Part shown: positions 7,300 through 12,659 of the stretch, one piece after another
How the letters are laid out: every line of letters starts with the position of its first letter
Numbering within the stretch: position 1 is the first letter of the stretch
NCBI GenBank assembly: GCA_947626155.1
Contig: CANQRC010000026.1
Location: forward strand, 1-14,015
Length of the DNA: 14,015 nucleotides
Direction of reading: 5' to 3'
Origin: an uncultured Clostridia bacterium
Lineage (GTDB): Bacteria; Bacillota; Clostridia; Christensenellales; UBA1242
Made by a program: the position numbers and the translations under genes
The notes under the pieces: generated by a model
Told to the model about the DNA's origin: nothing
Databases searched by the model: none
Seen by the model: only the letters and a program-made list of their open reading frames with translations

Positions 7300-7538
7300 T
7301 TAAGTTTTGAAAGCCTAATGTCTATTATTGGCGCAATGTGGTTGAACACCTCTCTTTCCTGCCAAAAATATTGCTTGTCCACCTCTTGCACAAATCCGCC
7401 ATATCCAACATCACAATATTGGTTGCCCATATAAAAGTTCATGTTCAGTTGCCACTGGCTGTCATAACTTTTCCTCTCTTGCGCGCGCCTTTCAAAGTCT
7501 TTTAAGGTCTCTTCTACCAAACTGTTTTCTTTTTTCAT
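7296..7538 (-). CDS. Phage portal protein, N-terminal fragment (split gene)
   Basis: The 80 residues match the start of P22/Firmicutes-phage portals: an initial helix (VEETLKDFERRAQERKSYDS), QWQLNMNFYMGNQY, then the segment YFWQEREVFNHIAPIIDIRL leading to SKLK and a TGA stop. In intact portals this N.IAPII..RL.KL stretch continues directly into the KPKM-type segment that here starts in the next frame. So this is the N-terminal piece of one broken or split gene, not an independent protein. The ATG at 7538 overlaps the stop of the zinc-finger-like gene by 4 bases (ATGA). Whether the fragment is made and joins the rest of the portal cannot be told from sequence. Confidence 0.75.
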   Translation of the reverse strand: MKKENSLVEETLKDFERRAQERKSYDSQWQLNMNFYMGNQYCDVGYGGFVQEVDKQYFWQEREVFNHIAPIIDIRLSKLK

Positions 7539-7750
7539 ACCCTCTCCTTCTTTCTTTTGTTTTTAAACGGACTGTCCACCGCTTTTGGCACAAGCGTTTT
7601 GGAAAAACACTCATACATCTTCTTCATGCAATCTTCGCAAAAAACAAGTTCTCTTCTCACAAAGCCCTTTGTGCTGAAACTGTATTTTGCCAGGTTTTTG
7701 CAGCCGTAGAAGTCGCATTTCAGTTGATTTTTACAAATCTCCATTCTCAT
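7535..7750 (-). CDS. Small zinc-ribbon-like phage protein
   Basis: This 71-residue protein contains the cysteine pairs C12-x4-C17 (CDFYGC) and C38-x2-C41 (CEDC), with further Cys at 6 and 48. This is the spacing of a small zinc-binding treble-clef or ribbon. The C-terminus is basic (FKNKRKKERV), compatible with nucleic-acid binding. It lies immediately before the portal gene in the packaging end of the operon. The start at 7750 is chosen because GGAG lies 6 bases upstream, inside the 3' end of the preceding gene (20-base overlap). The function is unknown. A role in packaging or in regulating the operon would be a guess. Confidence 0.6.
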   Translation of the reverse strand: MRMEICKNQLKCDFYGCKNLAKYSFSTKGFVRRELVFCEDCMKKMYECFSKTLVPKAVDSPFKNKRKKERV

Positions 7751-8027
7751 TTTCTTTCTCCTTTTCTTTTAAAAGTTTCAAAAGGCGCTCTTTTTCTGCA
7801 AGAAGTTGCTTGTCCGTCATTTTTGATATCTCGTCATCGCTTAGGTGAGACTCCTCAATCAAAAATCTCAGCGCATTTAGGTCAGGCGGATTGCTCTTTT
7901 TGGTGATTTTCCGCTTACACAAAACAGGCTTTCCGTTTTCGTCAGCGGTGTATTCCTCAACAATTTCGTCACTCTCATAGCCCAAAGCCTTTTTTAGTAG
8001 TGCTTTTTTAATCTCTTCTCTGTCCAT
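7731..8027 (-). CDS. Possible small terminase-like protein, first gene of the phage operon
   Basis: This 98-residue protein begins IKKALLKKALGYESDEIVEE and continues through a basic segment (KPVLCKRKITKKSNPPDLNA) to a charged helix (LLAEKERLLKLLKEKEKENE). The KKALGYE..E.VEEY ... K.PPDL.AL.FL pattern is one I associate with small DNA-binding proteins beside terminase genes in Firmicutes phages. It could therefore be a reduced small terminase that recognises the packaging site. At 98 residues it is short for a small terminase, and no large terminase ATPase is present in the window. It is preceded by AAAGGGG and the ATG at 8027. A weak promoter candidate lies at 8055-8083. It is the first gene of the minus-strand cassette. 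Upstream, genes point the other way. Confidence 0.45.
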   Translation of the reverse strand: MDREEIKKALLKKALGYESDEIVEEYTADENGKPVLCKRKITKKSNPPDLNALRFLIEESHLSDDEISKMTDKQLLAEKERLLKLLKEKEKENENGDL

Positions 8028-8054
8028 AAGCCCCTTTCAACTTTTACTGCCCAA

Positions 8055-8083
8055 ATGGTAAATCTGGCGCAAGAAAAAATCAA
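8055..8083 (-). promoter_or_regulatory. Weak promoter candidate for the phage-derived operon
   Basis: On the minus strand a TTGATT -35-like box (8078-8083) and a TACCAT -10-like box (8055-8060) are 17 bases apart, each matching 4 of 6 consensus bases. It lies 27 bases before the first gene of the cassette. The region is AT-rich, so a chance match is possible. No stronger promoter was seen in the 120-base divergent gap. Confidence 0.3.
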
Positions 8084-8147
8084 TAAAGTGTGCCAAAAAT
8101 TCACAAAAAGTCTGACAAAAAATAAAATGTAAATGTATGAGGACAAA

Positions 8148-8918
8148 ATGGAAAACACACTAGAGTTTAAAAATGTAAATTATTATTATCAAACGCCAAA
8201 GGACGAAATCTTTGCGCTAAACAACATAAATTTCAATGTAGAAAAGCAGCAGTTTGCCTCACTTGTTGGGCCAAGCGGCTGCGGCAAAACCACAATTTTG
8301 TCTTTGACGGCAGGGCTTTTAAAGCCAAGTTCAGGGCAAATCCTCCTAAACGGTCAAAACAAAATTGACACCAAAAAAATTGGATATATGTTTCAAAAAG
8401 ACCACCTATTTGAGTGGCGAACAGTCTGGAAAAACATCACGCTTGGAATAGAAATCCAAAAGCCTAAGGATAAAGAGGAAAAGCTGAAGCTTGCCGAAGA
8501 ACTTTTAAAAAAGTATGATTTATTCGGCTTTATAAATCAAAAGCCAAATTCGCTTTCAGGCGGAATGAGGCAAAGGGTCGCGCTTATTCGAACACTGACC
8601 TTAGAGCCTGACCTGCTTCTTTTAGATGAGCCATTTTCCGCGCTCGACTTCCAAACGCGCCTATCAGTTTGTGACGACGTTTATGAGATTATAAAAACCG
8701 AAAAGAAGACGGCTTTGCTTGTCACCCACGACATTTCCGAGGCAATTTCGATGTCGGACAAAATTCTTGTTTTGTCACACCGCCCCGCCAGCGTTAAGGA
8801 CGAAATCAACCTAAATTTAAGCGGCGAAACCCCACTAAAAAAGCGCGAAGACAAAAACTTTTCGTCGCTCTTTGACAAAATATGGAGAGAACTTACAAAT
8901 GAGCAAAAAGAGAATTGA
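8148..8918 (+). CDS. ABC transporter ATP-binding protein, NitT/TauT (SsuB/TauB) family
   Basis: This is a 256-residue ATPase subunit of an importer for nitrate, sulfonate, taurine or thiamine-precursor-type substrates. It shows all canonical motifs: Walker A GPSGCGKTT at residues 41-49, Q-loop Q83 in YMFQKDHLFEWRTV (the F.WRTV form is typical of the SsuB/TauB group), signature LSGGMRQR at 136-143, Walker B LLLLDE ending in the catalytic E161, D-loop SALD and H-loop H194 in LVTHD. The protein looks fully functional. The ATG at 8148 is preferred over one at 8133 because GAGGA lies just upstream of the former. The gene overlaps the permease gene by 20 bases. The substrate cannot be told from this subunit, and no binding-protein gene is nearby. 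Confidence 0.9.
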   Translation: MENTLEFKNVNYYYQTPKDEIFALNNINFNVEKQQFASLVGPSGCGKTTILSLTAGLLKPSSGQILLNGQNKIDTKKIGYMFQKDHLFEWRTVWKNITLGIEIQKPKDKEEKLKLAEELLKKYDLFGFINQKPNSLSGGMRQRVALIRTLTLEPDLLLLDEPFSALDFQTRLSVCDDVYEIIKTEKKTALLVTHDISEAISMSDKILVLSHRPASVKDEINLNLSGETPLKKREDKNFSSLFDKIWRELTNEQKEN

Positions 8919-9705
8919 TTTTTCAAAGACACACAAACAATATGTGCGAAGATTGAGGACAACAAAAGGCCTCATCATATTTTTTAGAATATTTGTTTTG
9001 GTGGCATTTGTTGGCCTATGGGAACTTCTTGCGCAAACCCACACAATTGACCCATTCTTTTTCAGTTGCCCGTCAAGAATTGTAAAACAAATCATCCACA
9101 TGGCGCAGGCAGGAACGCTTCTAACTCACACTTGGGTCACCTTGTATGAAACGCTTTTGGGCTTTGCAATAGCCACAGTTTTGGGCTACATTATTGCCGT
9201 TCTTCTTTGGTGGAACGAAAAAGTAAGAAAGGTCTTCGAGCCTTACATTGTTGTGCTGAATTCACTGCCAAAAATAGCGCTTGGACCAATCATAATCCTG
9301 TGGGTCGGCGCCGGAACAAAAGCAATAGTTTTGATGTGCATCCTCATCTGCATAGTCATCACCACAATGACCATGATGAACGCCTTTATGTCGGTTGATG
9401 AGGGCAAAATTTTGCTTTTAAAATCCATGCACGCCAACAAATTTCAAATTTTCAGAAAACTAATCATTCCAAACACCATGCCAGACCTTGTGTCGGTGCT
9501 TAAAATAAATGTAGGGATGAGTTGGGTTGGAAGCATAATGGGCGAATACCTCACAAGCAAGGCCGGCCTAGGCTATTTGATTGTGTATGGCGGCCAAGTG
9601 TTCAAAATAGACTTAGTTATGGCTTCAACAGTAATCTTGTGCGTTCTCGCCTATTTGATGTATTTCCTTGTCAGCCTAATAGAGAAGAAATACGGCAGAA
9701 AGTAA
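8899..9705 (+). CDS. ABC transporter permease, NitT/TauT (SsuC/TauC) family
   Basis: This 268-residue integral membrane protein has about six membrane segments. The first is at about residues 24-45 (LIIFFRIFVLVAFVGLWELL). The others surround the conserved ALGPIIILWVGAGTKAIVL stretch, typical of SsuC/TauC-type permeases. The cytoplasmic coupling loop (EAA-like) is visible as LLLKSMHANKFQIFRKLIIP, about residues 172-191, which contacts the ATPase. The usual Gly of the EAA loop is replaced by His, a mild oddity. The start at 8899 is chosen for GGAGAG 9 bases upstream, and it overlaps the ATPase stop by 20 bases. With the ATPase it forms an importer core. The extracellular binding protein is missing here and must be coded elsewhere if the system works. 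Confidence 0.88.
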   Translation: MSKKRIDFSKTHKQYVRRLRTTKGLIIFFRIFVLVAFVGLWELLAQTHTIDPFFFSCPSRIVKQIIHMAQAGTLLTHTWVTLYETLLGFAIATVLGYIIAVLLWWNEKVRKVFEPYIVVLNSLPKIALGPIIILWVGAGTKAIVLMCILICIVITTMTMMNAFMSVDEGKILLLKSMHANKFQIFRKLIIPNTMPDLVSVLKINVGMSWVGSIMGEYLTSKAGLGYLIVYGGQVFKIDLVMASTVILCVLAYLMYFLVSLIEKKYGRK

Positions 9706-9711
9706 CCCCTC

Positions 9712-9956
9712 GCCGTCATTCTCCCAGCCCGCTATCATCCTGCCTCTGCGCTGTCATTCCACCTTTCCTGCTGTCATTCTGAACGGAACGCAGTGTAGTG
9801 AAGAATCTCATCCTCTTTCCTCTTGCTGTCACCCTGCCTCTTTGCTGTCATCCTGAGCGGAGTGAAACGCAGTCGAAGGATCTCATTTTCTCTCTTTTCG
9901 CTGTCACTTGCCCATGCTGTCATTCTGAACGAAACGCAGTGTAGTGAAGAATCTCA
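9712..9956. repeat. Cluster of interspersed GTCATTCTG...GAAGAATCTCA repeats
   Basis: The gap between the permease and the YkvI-like gene is filled by a repeat family of about 40 bases starting CTGTCATTCTGA and ending GAAGAATCTCA. Full copies lie at 9771-9810, 9845-9885 (variant CTGTCATCCTGAGCGG... AAGGATCTCA) and 9917-9956. Degenerate half-units CTGTCAT/CTGTCAC with CCTGCCTC lie between them, near 9712, 9732, 9751, 9825 and 9901. The ends (ATTCT and AGAAT) are complementary, so each copy can form a weak hairpin. No coding gene is supported here. This resembles the short interspersed repeats found in high copy in various bacterial genomes. Nothing shows active mobility. Confidence 0.85.
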
Positions 9957-9962
9957 ACCACT

Positions 9963-9971
9963 CCCCCCCCC
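9963..9971. repeat. Nine-base C homopolymer
   Basis: Nine consecutive C residues lie 4 bases beyond the stop codon of the YkvI-like gene, between it and the last repeat copy. The tract is outside the coding frame, so length changes would not alter the protein. It equals in length the tract in the promoter at 13809-13817. Confidence 0.8.
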
Positions 9972-9975
9972 TCAC

Positions 9976-10923
9976 TCACAACAAAAACACAAGCATAAAC
10001 ACGCCAAGAACACTGGCAATAGGGTAAAGAAAAGAAACAATCTGCGAAAATCCCAAAGCGCTTATGCACAAAGGCAGCAAAACCGCCACAAGCGATGCCG
10101 CAAGGTTGTTTTTAAGCACCTTTTCAAACGCGATTTTAAGCGTGTAGCAAAGCGAAATCAGCGTGGTAAAACACCCCACCAAAATCACGGCATAGCACAT
10201 CACAAACACCACTGCGTTTTTGCTTGCAAGCGAAAGAAAAGGCATAGCGCTTTCAAGCACATTTCCGTTTCTTATTAGCACCAAGTTGCCAATAAAAAGA
10301 AAAACAAAAATCAGTCCAGAAGAAAGCAGGCTTGCCCAAAGCGCCTGTTTTTTTGACATTTTCAGCCCAACTTTCGAGATGATAATTGCCTCCATGCAGG
10401 TGTTCAGCGCCACATAAAGAGGGCAATAAAGCGCGCCCGCCAAAGAGGTTGTCTGATAGGAAATAACTGATGAAGAGGCAAGTCCAAAGCCCAAAACAAC
10501 AATAAAAACAATCACGGTTATTGGCATTAAAAATAGGTTTATTTTTTCAAGGCCCCTGATGCCTTTCAGCGTTACAAAAACGCAGCACAAAACCAAAACG
10601 CCCAAAAGCAAAAAGTAGAGCCAACTTGGAAAATATGAAAACAAATTTTTAATGCCAGCAAACATTGACGAGCAAAAAGTGAGCGCCACAAAAAGCATAA
10701 GCGGCGTTAAAAACGGCGTTTTTTCAACTTTTTTAAGCACCCTCTCGCCGCGTGTGAGAAAAAAGTAGAAGATAAAGAAAAACAGAGTGCAAGCAATAAA
10801 AACATAGAGAAAAGAAATTGTCCCAAACCTGCTAAAATAGACAAAAATTTCCTTTCCACTTGCAAAACCGGAGCCTACAACCGTCCCAAAAATAAGAAAA
10901 ACCACTGCAAAAACTTGAAGCAT
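9976..10923 (-). CDS. YkvI-like multi-spanning membrane transporter
   Basis: This encodes a 315-residue membrane protein with about nine or ten hydrophobic segments. The opening LIFGTVVGSGFASGKEI followed by FSRFG is the characteristic start of the YkvI family, whose broken first helix (GTVVGSGFASG) resembles LeuT-fold amino-acid transporters. Later segments include LEKINLFLMPITVIVFIVVL and VMCYAVILVGCFTTLISLCY. The substrate is unknown; YkvI itself is uncharacterised to my knowledge. The ATG at 10923 places the conserved motif near the N-terminus. An in-frame TTG at 10962 would add 13 residues. Neither start has a visible ribosome binding site. The gene is convergent with the ABC importer, is separated from it by repeats, and diverges from the secreted-protein gene at 11004. 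Confidence 0.78.
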   Translation of the reverse strand: MLQVFAVVFLIFGTVVGSGFASGKEIFVYFSRFGTISFLYVFIACTLFFFIFYFFLTRGERVLKKVEKTPFLTPLMLFVALTFCSSMFAGIKNLFSYFPSWLYFLLLGVLVLCCVFVTLKGIRGLEKINLFLMPITVIVFIVVLGFGLASSSVISYQTTSLAGALYCPLYVALNTCMEAIIISKVGLKMSKKQALWASLLSSGLIFVFLFIGNLVLIRNGNVLESAMPFLSLASKNAVVFVMCYAVILVGCFTTLISLCYTLKIAFEKVLKNNLAASLVAVLLPLCISALGFSQIVSFLYPIASVLGVFMLVFLL

Positions 10924-11003
10924 ATTAAAATATATGAAAAATAAAGGCGGCAAATTCAACAAAATGATGCATTAAAAAGACCAATAAAAAACAAACTATT
11001 CTC

Positions 11004-11579
11004 ATGAAAAAAATTGTAGCCTTTTGCCTCCTGTTTTTTATTATTTCGTCGGTATTTTCAGCACTTCTGCCCTACCCAATTTTTTGCAGCCACACAAACA
11101 TCACCGAAAAAGACGCGCTTAAAATAAACAATCTAAGCGAAATAGAACTCTCGCCGCAGCCCAAAAGCGAACCTGCCATGCTGAAACTGACATTCAAAGA
11201 CATTGACAAAATTCTTCCAATTGGCTCGCTGGTTGAAATTTATGACATAGAAACAAAAACAACCTTTCAAACCGTTCGAACAGGCGGAAAAAATCACGCA
11301 GATGTTGAGCCAATAGACAAGATGAACGCCCAAATCATAAGTGACTGCGCGCAAAATTGGTCAATGCAAAGGCGAAGCGTGCTTGTCATCCTCACCGACA
11401 CCGCTTATTTGCCGGCAAGCCTCGTCTATTATCCGCATGGCTACTCCTCCACAAACAACATGAGCGGCCACTTGTGTTTGCACTTCAAAGGCTCAAAAAC
11501 TGACGGCACAAATGAGAAAGATTATCATCATCAAAAAGCAATTTCCAAAGCCTCAAAAACCCCACTTCCTATGGCATAA
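11004..11579 (+). CDS. Secreted protein with conserved Cys/His domain of Clostridia type, function unknown
   Basis: This 191-residue protein has a clear signal peptide (MKK then a hydrophobic stretch at residues 4-21). The mature part carries RTGGKNHADVEP (92-103), QNWSMQRRSVLVIL (117-130), YLPASLVYYPHG (135-146) and GHLCLHFKGSKTDGTNEKD (155-173), followed by HHQ and a helix. I recognise this combination from secreted Clostridia proteins in which HADVEP, RRPVLV, PHG and GHFCIHF..S.TH are conserved. The Cys158 flanked by His156 and His160, with H145 G146 upstream, resembles a cysteine catalytic centre of the L,D-transpeptidase sort. That parallel is inference. Here the usual His after the serine-threonine pair (S.TH) is Asp. 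No ribosome binding site is visible before the ATG. Only 80 bases separate it from the divergent YkvI-like gene. Confidence 0.7.
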   Translation: MKKIVAFCLLFFIISSVFSALLPYPIFCSHTNITEKDALKINNLSEIELSPQPKSEPAMLKLTFKDIDKILPIGSLVEIYDIETKTTFQTVRTGGKNHADVEPIDKMNAQIISDCAQNWSMQRRSVLVILTDTAYLPASLVYYPHGYSSTNNMSGHLCLHFKGSKTDGTNEKDYHHQKAISKASKTPLPMA

Positions 11580-11616
11580 TACACCATATATTGTGGTATT
11601 ATGCAATGCATACCAC
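11574..11616. repeat. Two mutually exclusive hairpins at the end of the secreted-protein gene
   Basis: GCATAATAC (11574-11582) pairs perfectly with GTATTATGC (11596-11604), spanning the stop codon. The overlapping GTGGTAT (11593-11599) pairs with ATACCAC (11610-11616). The two stems share bases and cannot form together. No T-tract follows, so a terminator is not supported. It may be a transcript-end or attenuation structure, or the remnant of a small mobile element. Confidence 0.5.
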
Positions 11617-11652
11617 ACCAAATATTGAATATGAGTTTCTGTTAAAATTTAT

Positions 11653-11695
11653 TTGTAAAACGCCTTTCCTCTGTGCTATACTATAAAAAGTATAG
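11653..11695 (+). promoter_or_regulatory. Promoter of the Nudix gene with a palindrome over the -10 box
   Basis: TTGTAA (11653-11658) and TATACT (11677-11682) form a sigma-A-type promoter with an 18-base spacer. A perfect 7-bp inverted repeat, CTATACT (11676-11682) and AGTATAG (11689-11695), covers the -10 box and the likely transcription start. It runs into the GGGAGG ribosome binding site at 11695-11700. The repeat could be an operator or a 5' mRNA hairpin. Confidence 0.6.
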
Positions 11696-11704
11696 GGAGG
11701 AATT

Positions 11705-12235
11705 ATGGAAGAGTATGATTTATATGATAAAAACCGTCAAAAACTAAACGAAAAATTGGAACGAAAATATCAGCCCCCAAAAGGCAAATGCCGAGTTGTT
11801 ATTCATGTGTGCCTTTTCAATTCAAAAGGCCAAATGTTAATTCAGCAAAGGTCACAAACCAAAAAAGTCAACCCAAACAAGTGGGATGTATCCGTTGGTG
11901 GCTGCGTAATTGCCGGTGAAGACGCTCGCACCGCGGCAAGCCGAGAACTTTTTGAAGAACTCAGCATCAAGCATGACTTTTCAAATGAAATCCCTCACCT
12001 GACCATAAATTTTGATGGTGGCTTTGACGACTATTTTACCTTTATTCAGGATGTTCCGCTGAAAGATGTAAAATTTGGTGACCGAGAAGTCCAAAAAGTC
12101 AAGTGGGCGTCAGAGAAACAAATACTTAAAATGATAAAAGACGGCACATTTTTGCCATATCATCCAACCCTGATCTCTGCCCTGTTTGGAATGCACACCT
12201 TCCCACCAAGCAATTTCACCAAATTGCCTTTTTAA
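11705..12235 (+). CDS. Nudix hydrolase (isopentenyl-diphosphate isomerase/YfcD-like group)
   Basis: This 176-residue enzyme belongs to the Nudix superfamily, which cleaves or rearranges nucleoside diphosphate derivatives and related pyrophosphates using Mg. The Nudix box runs from G66: GCVIAGE, then RELFEELSI ending at I88. E81, E84 and E85 are present, so metal binding looks intact. The usual Gly of the motif is Ser87. The N-terminus (EEYDLYDKNRQKLNEKLER) and the core HVCLFNSKGQMLIQQRS, KVNPNKWDVSVGG are the pattern of the IPP-isomerase-like Nudix group common in Firmicutes, whose substrates are mostly undefined. The ATG at 11705 has a strong GGGAGG. The gene stands alone between two hairpins and a repeat cluster, with its own promoter. 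Confidence 0.9.
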   Translation: MEEYDLYDKNRQKLNEKLERKYQPPKGKCRVVIHVCLFNSKGQMLIQQRSQTKKVNPNKWDVSVGGCVIAGEDARTAASRELFEELSIKHDFSNEIPHLTINFDGGFDDYFTFIQDVPLKDVKFGDREVQKVKWASEKQILKMIKDGTFLPYHPTLISALFGMHTFPPSNFTKLPF

Positions 12236-12319
12236 ACATTCCACAAATATGTTGAGAATTAATGTAGGAACACAAACATTCTGTCCCTCCGCTGTCATTC
12301 TGCCTTTCCAGCCTCCGCG

Positions 12320-12494
12320 GTCATTCTGCATTGCGAAGCAATCTCGCTGACGGGCTTACGGGCGTTGGCGCTACGGAACGCAGTGAAGTGAAGAATCTCA
12401 TGCTTTCATCCTGCCTCTATGCTGTCATTCTGCATTGCGTAGCAATCTCGCTGACGGGCTTACGGGCGTTGGCGCTGCGTGCCGAAGAATCTCA
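12320..12494. repeat. Two composite interspersed repeats with a shared 50-base core
   Basis: Copies at 12320-12400 and 12422-12494 both start GTCATTCTGCATTGCG and contain AGCAATCTCGCTGACGGG followed by CTTACGGGCGTTGGCGCT. They end in AAGAATCTCA. The first half (ATTGC...GCAAT) is a small hairpin-forming unit of its own. The second half is the tail of the repeat family seen at 9712-9956. Each copy thus looks like one repeat type inserted in another. The two copies differ at a few positions (GAAG versus GTAG; the segment before AAGAATCTCA is longer in the first). With the spacer from 12236 they fill the gap after the Nudix gene. No gene is supported here. Confidence 0.85.
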
Positions 12495-12502
12495 ACCTCT
12501 TG

Positions 12503-12536
12503 AAAAAACAAAAAGACAGGCTGTTTGGCCTGTCTT
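12503..12536 (-). terminator. Intrinsic terminator of the unknown two-gene operon
   Basis: AAGACAGGC (12513-12521) and GCCTGTCTT (12528-12536) form a 9-bp stem with a 6-base loop. On the minus strand it is followed by a T-rich run (12503-12514). It lies about 28 bases beyond the stop of the 28-residue ORF. In the plus direction the following sequence is only moderately T-rich, so it may also weakly end Nudix transcripts. Confidence 0.85.
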
Positions 12537-12563
12537 CTTCACTGTTCTGTTTGTCTTTGTCTG

Positions 12564-12650
12564 TTAATCCTTCTTATTGTCGCCGAAAAGCACGGCTTCC
12601 AGTTCATCAAATGCTTCATCAATCCAATCACATAATTCTTTATTTGTCAT
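12564..12650 (-). CDS. 28-residue acidic small protein, coupled to the upstream gene
   Basis: A 28-codon frame (MTNKELCDWIDEAFDELEAV then LFGDNKKD) starts at ATG 12650 and stops with TAA. Its ribosome binding site AAGGAGGAG (12653-12661) is nearly perfect and overlaps the TAA stop of the 370-residue gene, so the ribosome can restart directly. The peptide carries nine D/E against three K, and residues 4-22 could form an amphipathic helix with W9, F14, L17 and V20 on one face. An intrinsic terminator follows at once, so it is the last gene of this transcript. I do not recognise it. The contrast with the very basic C-terminus of the upstream protein suggests a possible binding partner, but that is speculation. 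Confidence 0.65.
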   Translation of the reverse strand: MTNKELCDWIDEAFDELEAVLFGDNKKD

Positions 12651-12659
12651 AACTCCTCC

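Noticed and set aside
7287..7310. Classical -1 programmed frameshift in the portal gene
   Set aside because: No X XXY YYZ heptamer is in register before the TGA, and the downstream frame has a TAA just before its ATG. A stop-start junction or an A-run indel fits better.
8028..8147. Riboswitch before the ABC importer
   Set aside because: The gap of about 120 bases is AT-rich and shows no stems or conserved TPP-type core.
9712..9956. CRISPR array
   Set aside because: The repeat units are imperfect, of varying length, lack unique uniform spacers, and recur dispersed at 12320-12494.
9823..10278. 151-residue plus-strand frame across repeats and the YkvI-like gene
   Set aside because: It runs through the repeat cluster and antisense to a transporter gene; its composition is low-complexity and basic, with no family signature.
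12331..12567. 78-residue plus-strand frame
   Set aside because: It lies wholly within the composite repeats and the terminator hairpin.
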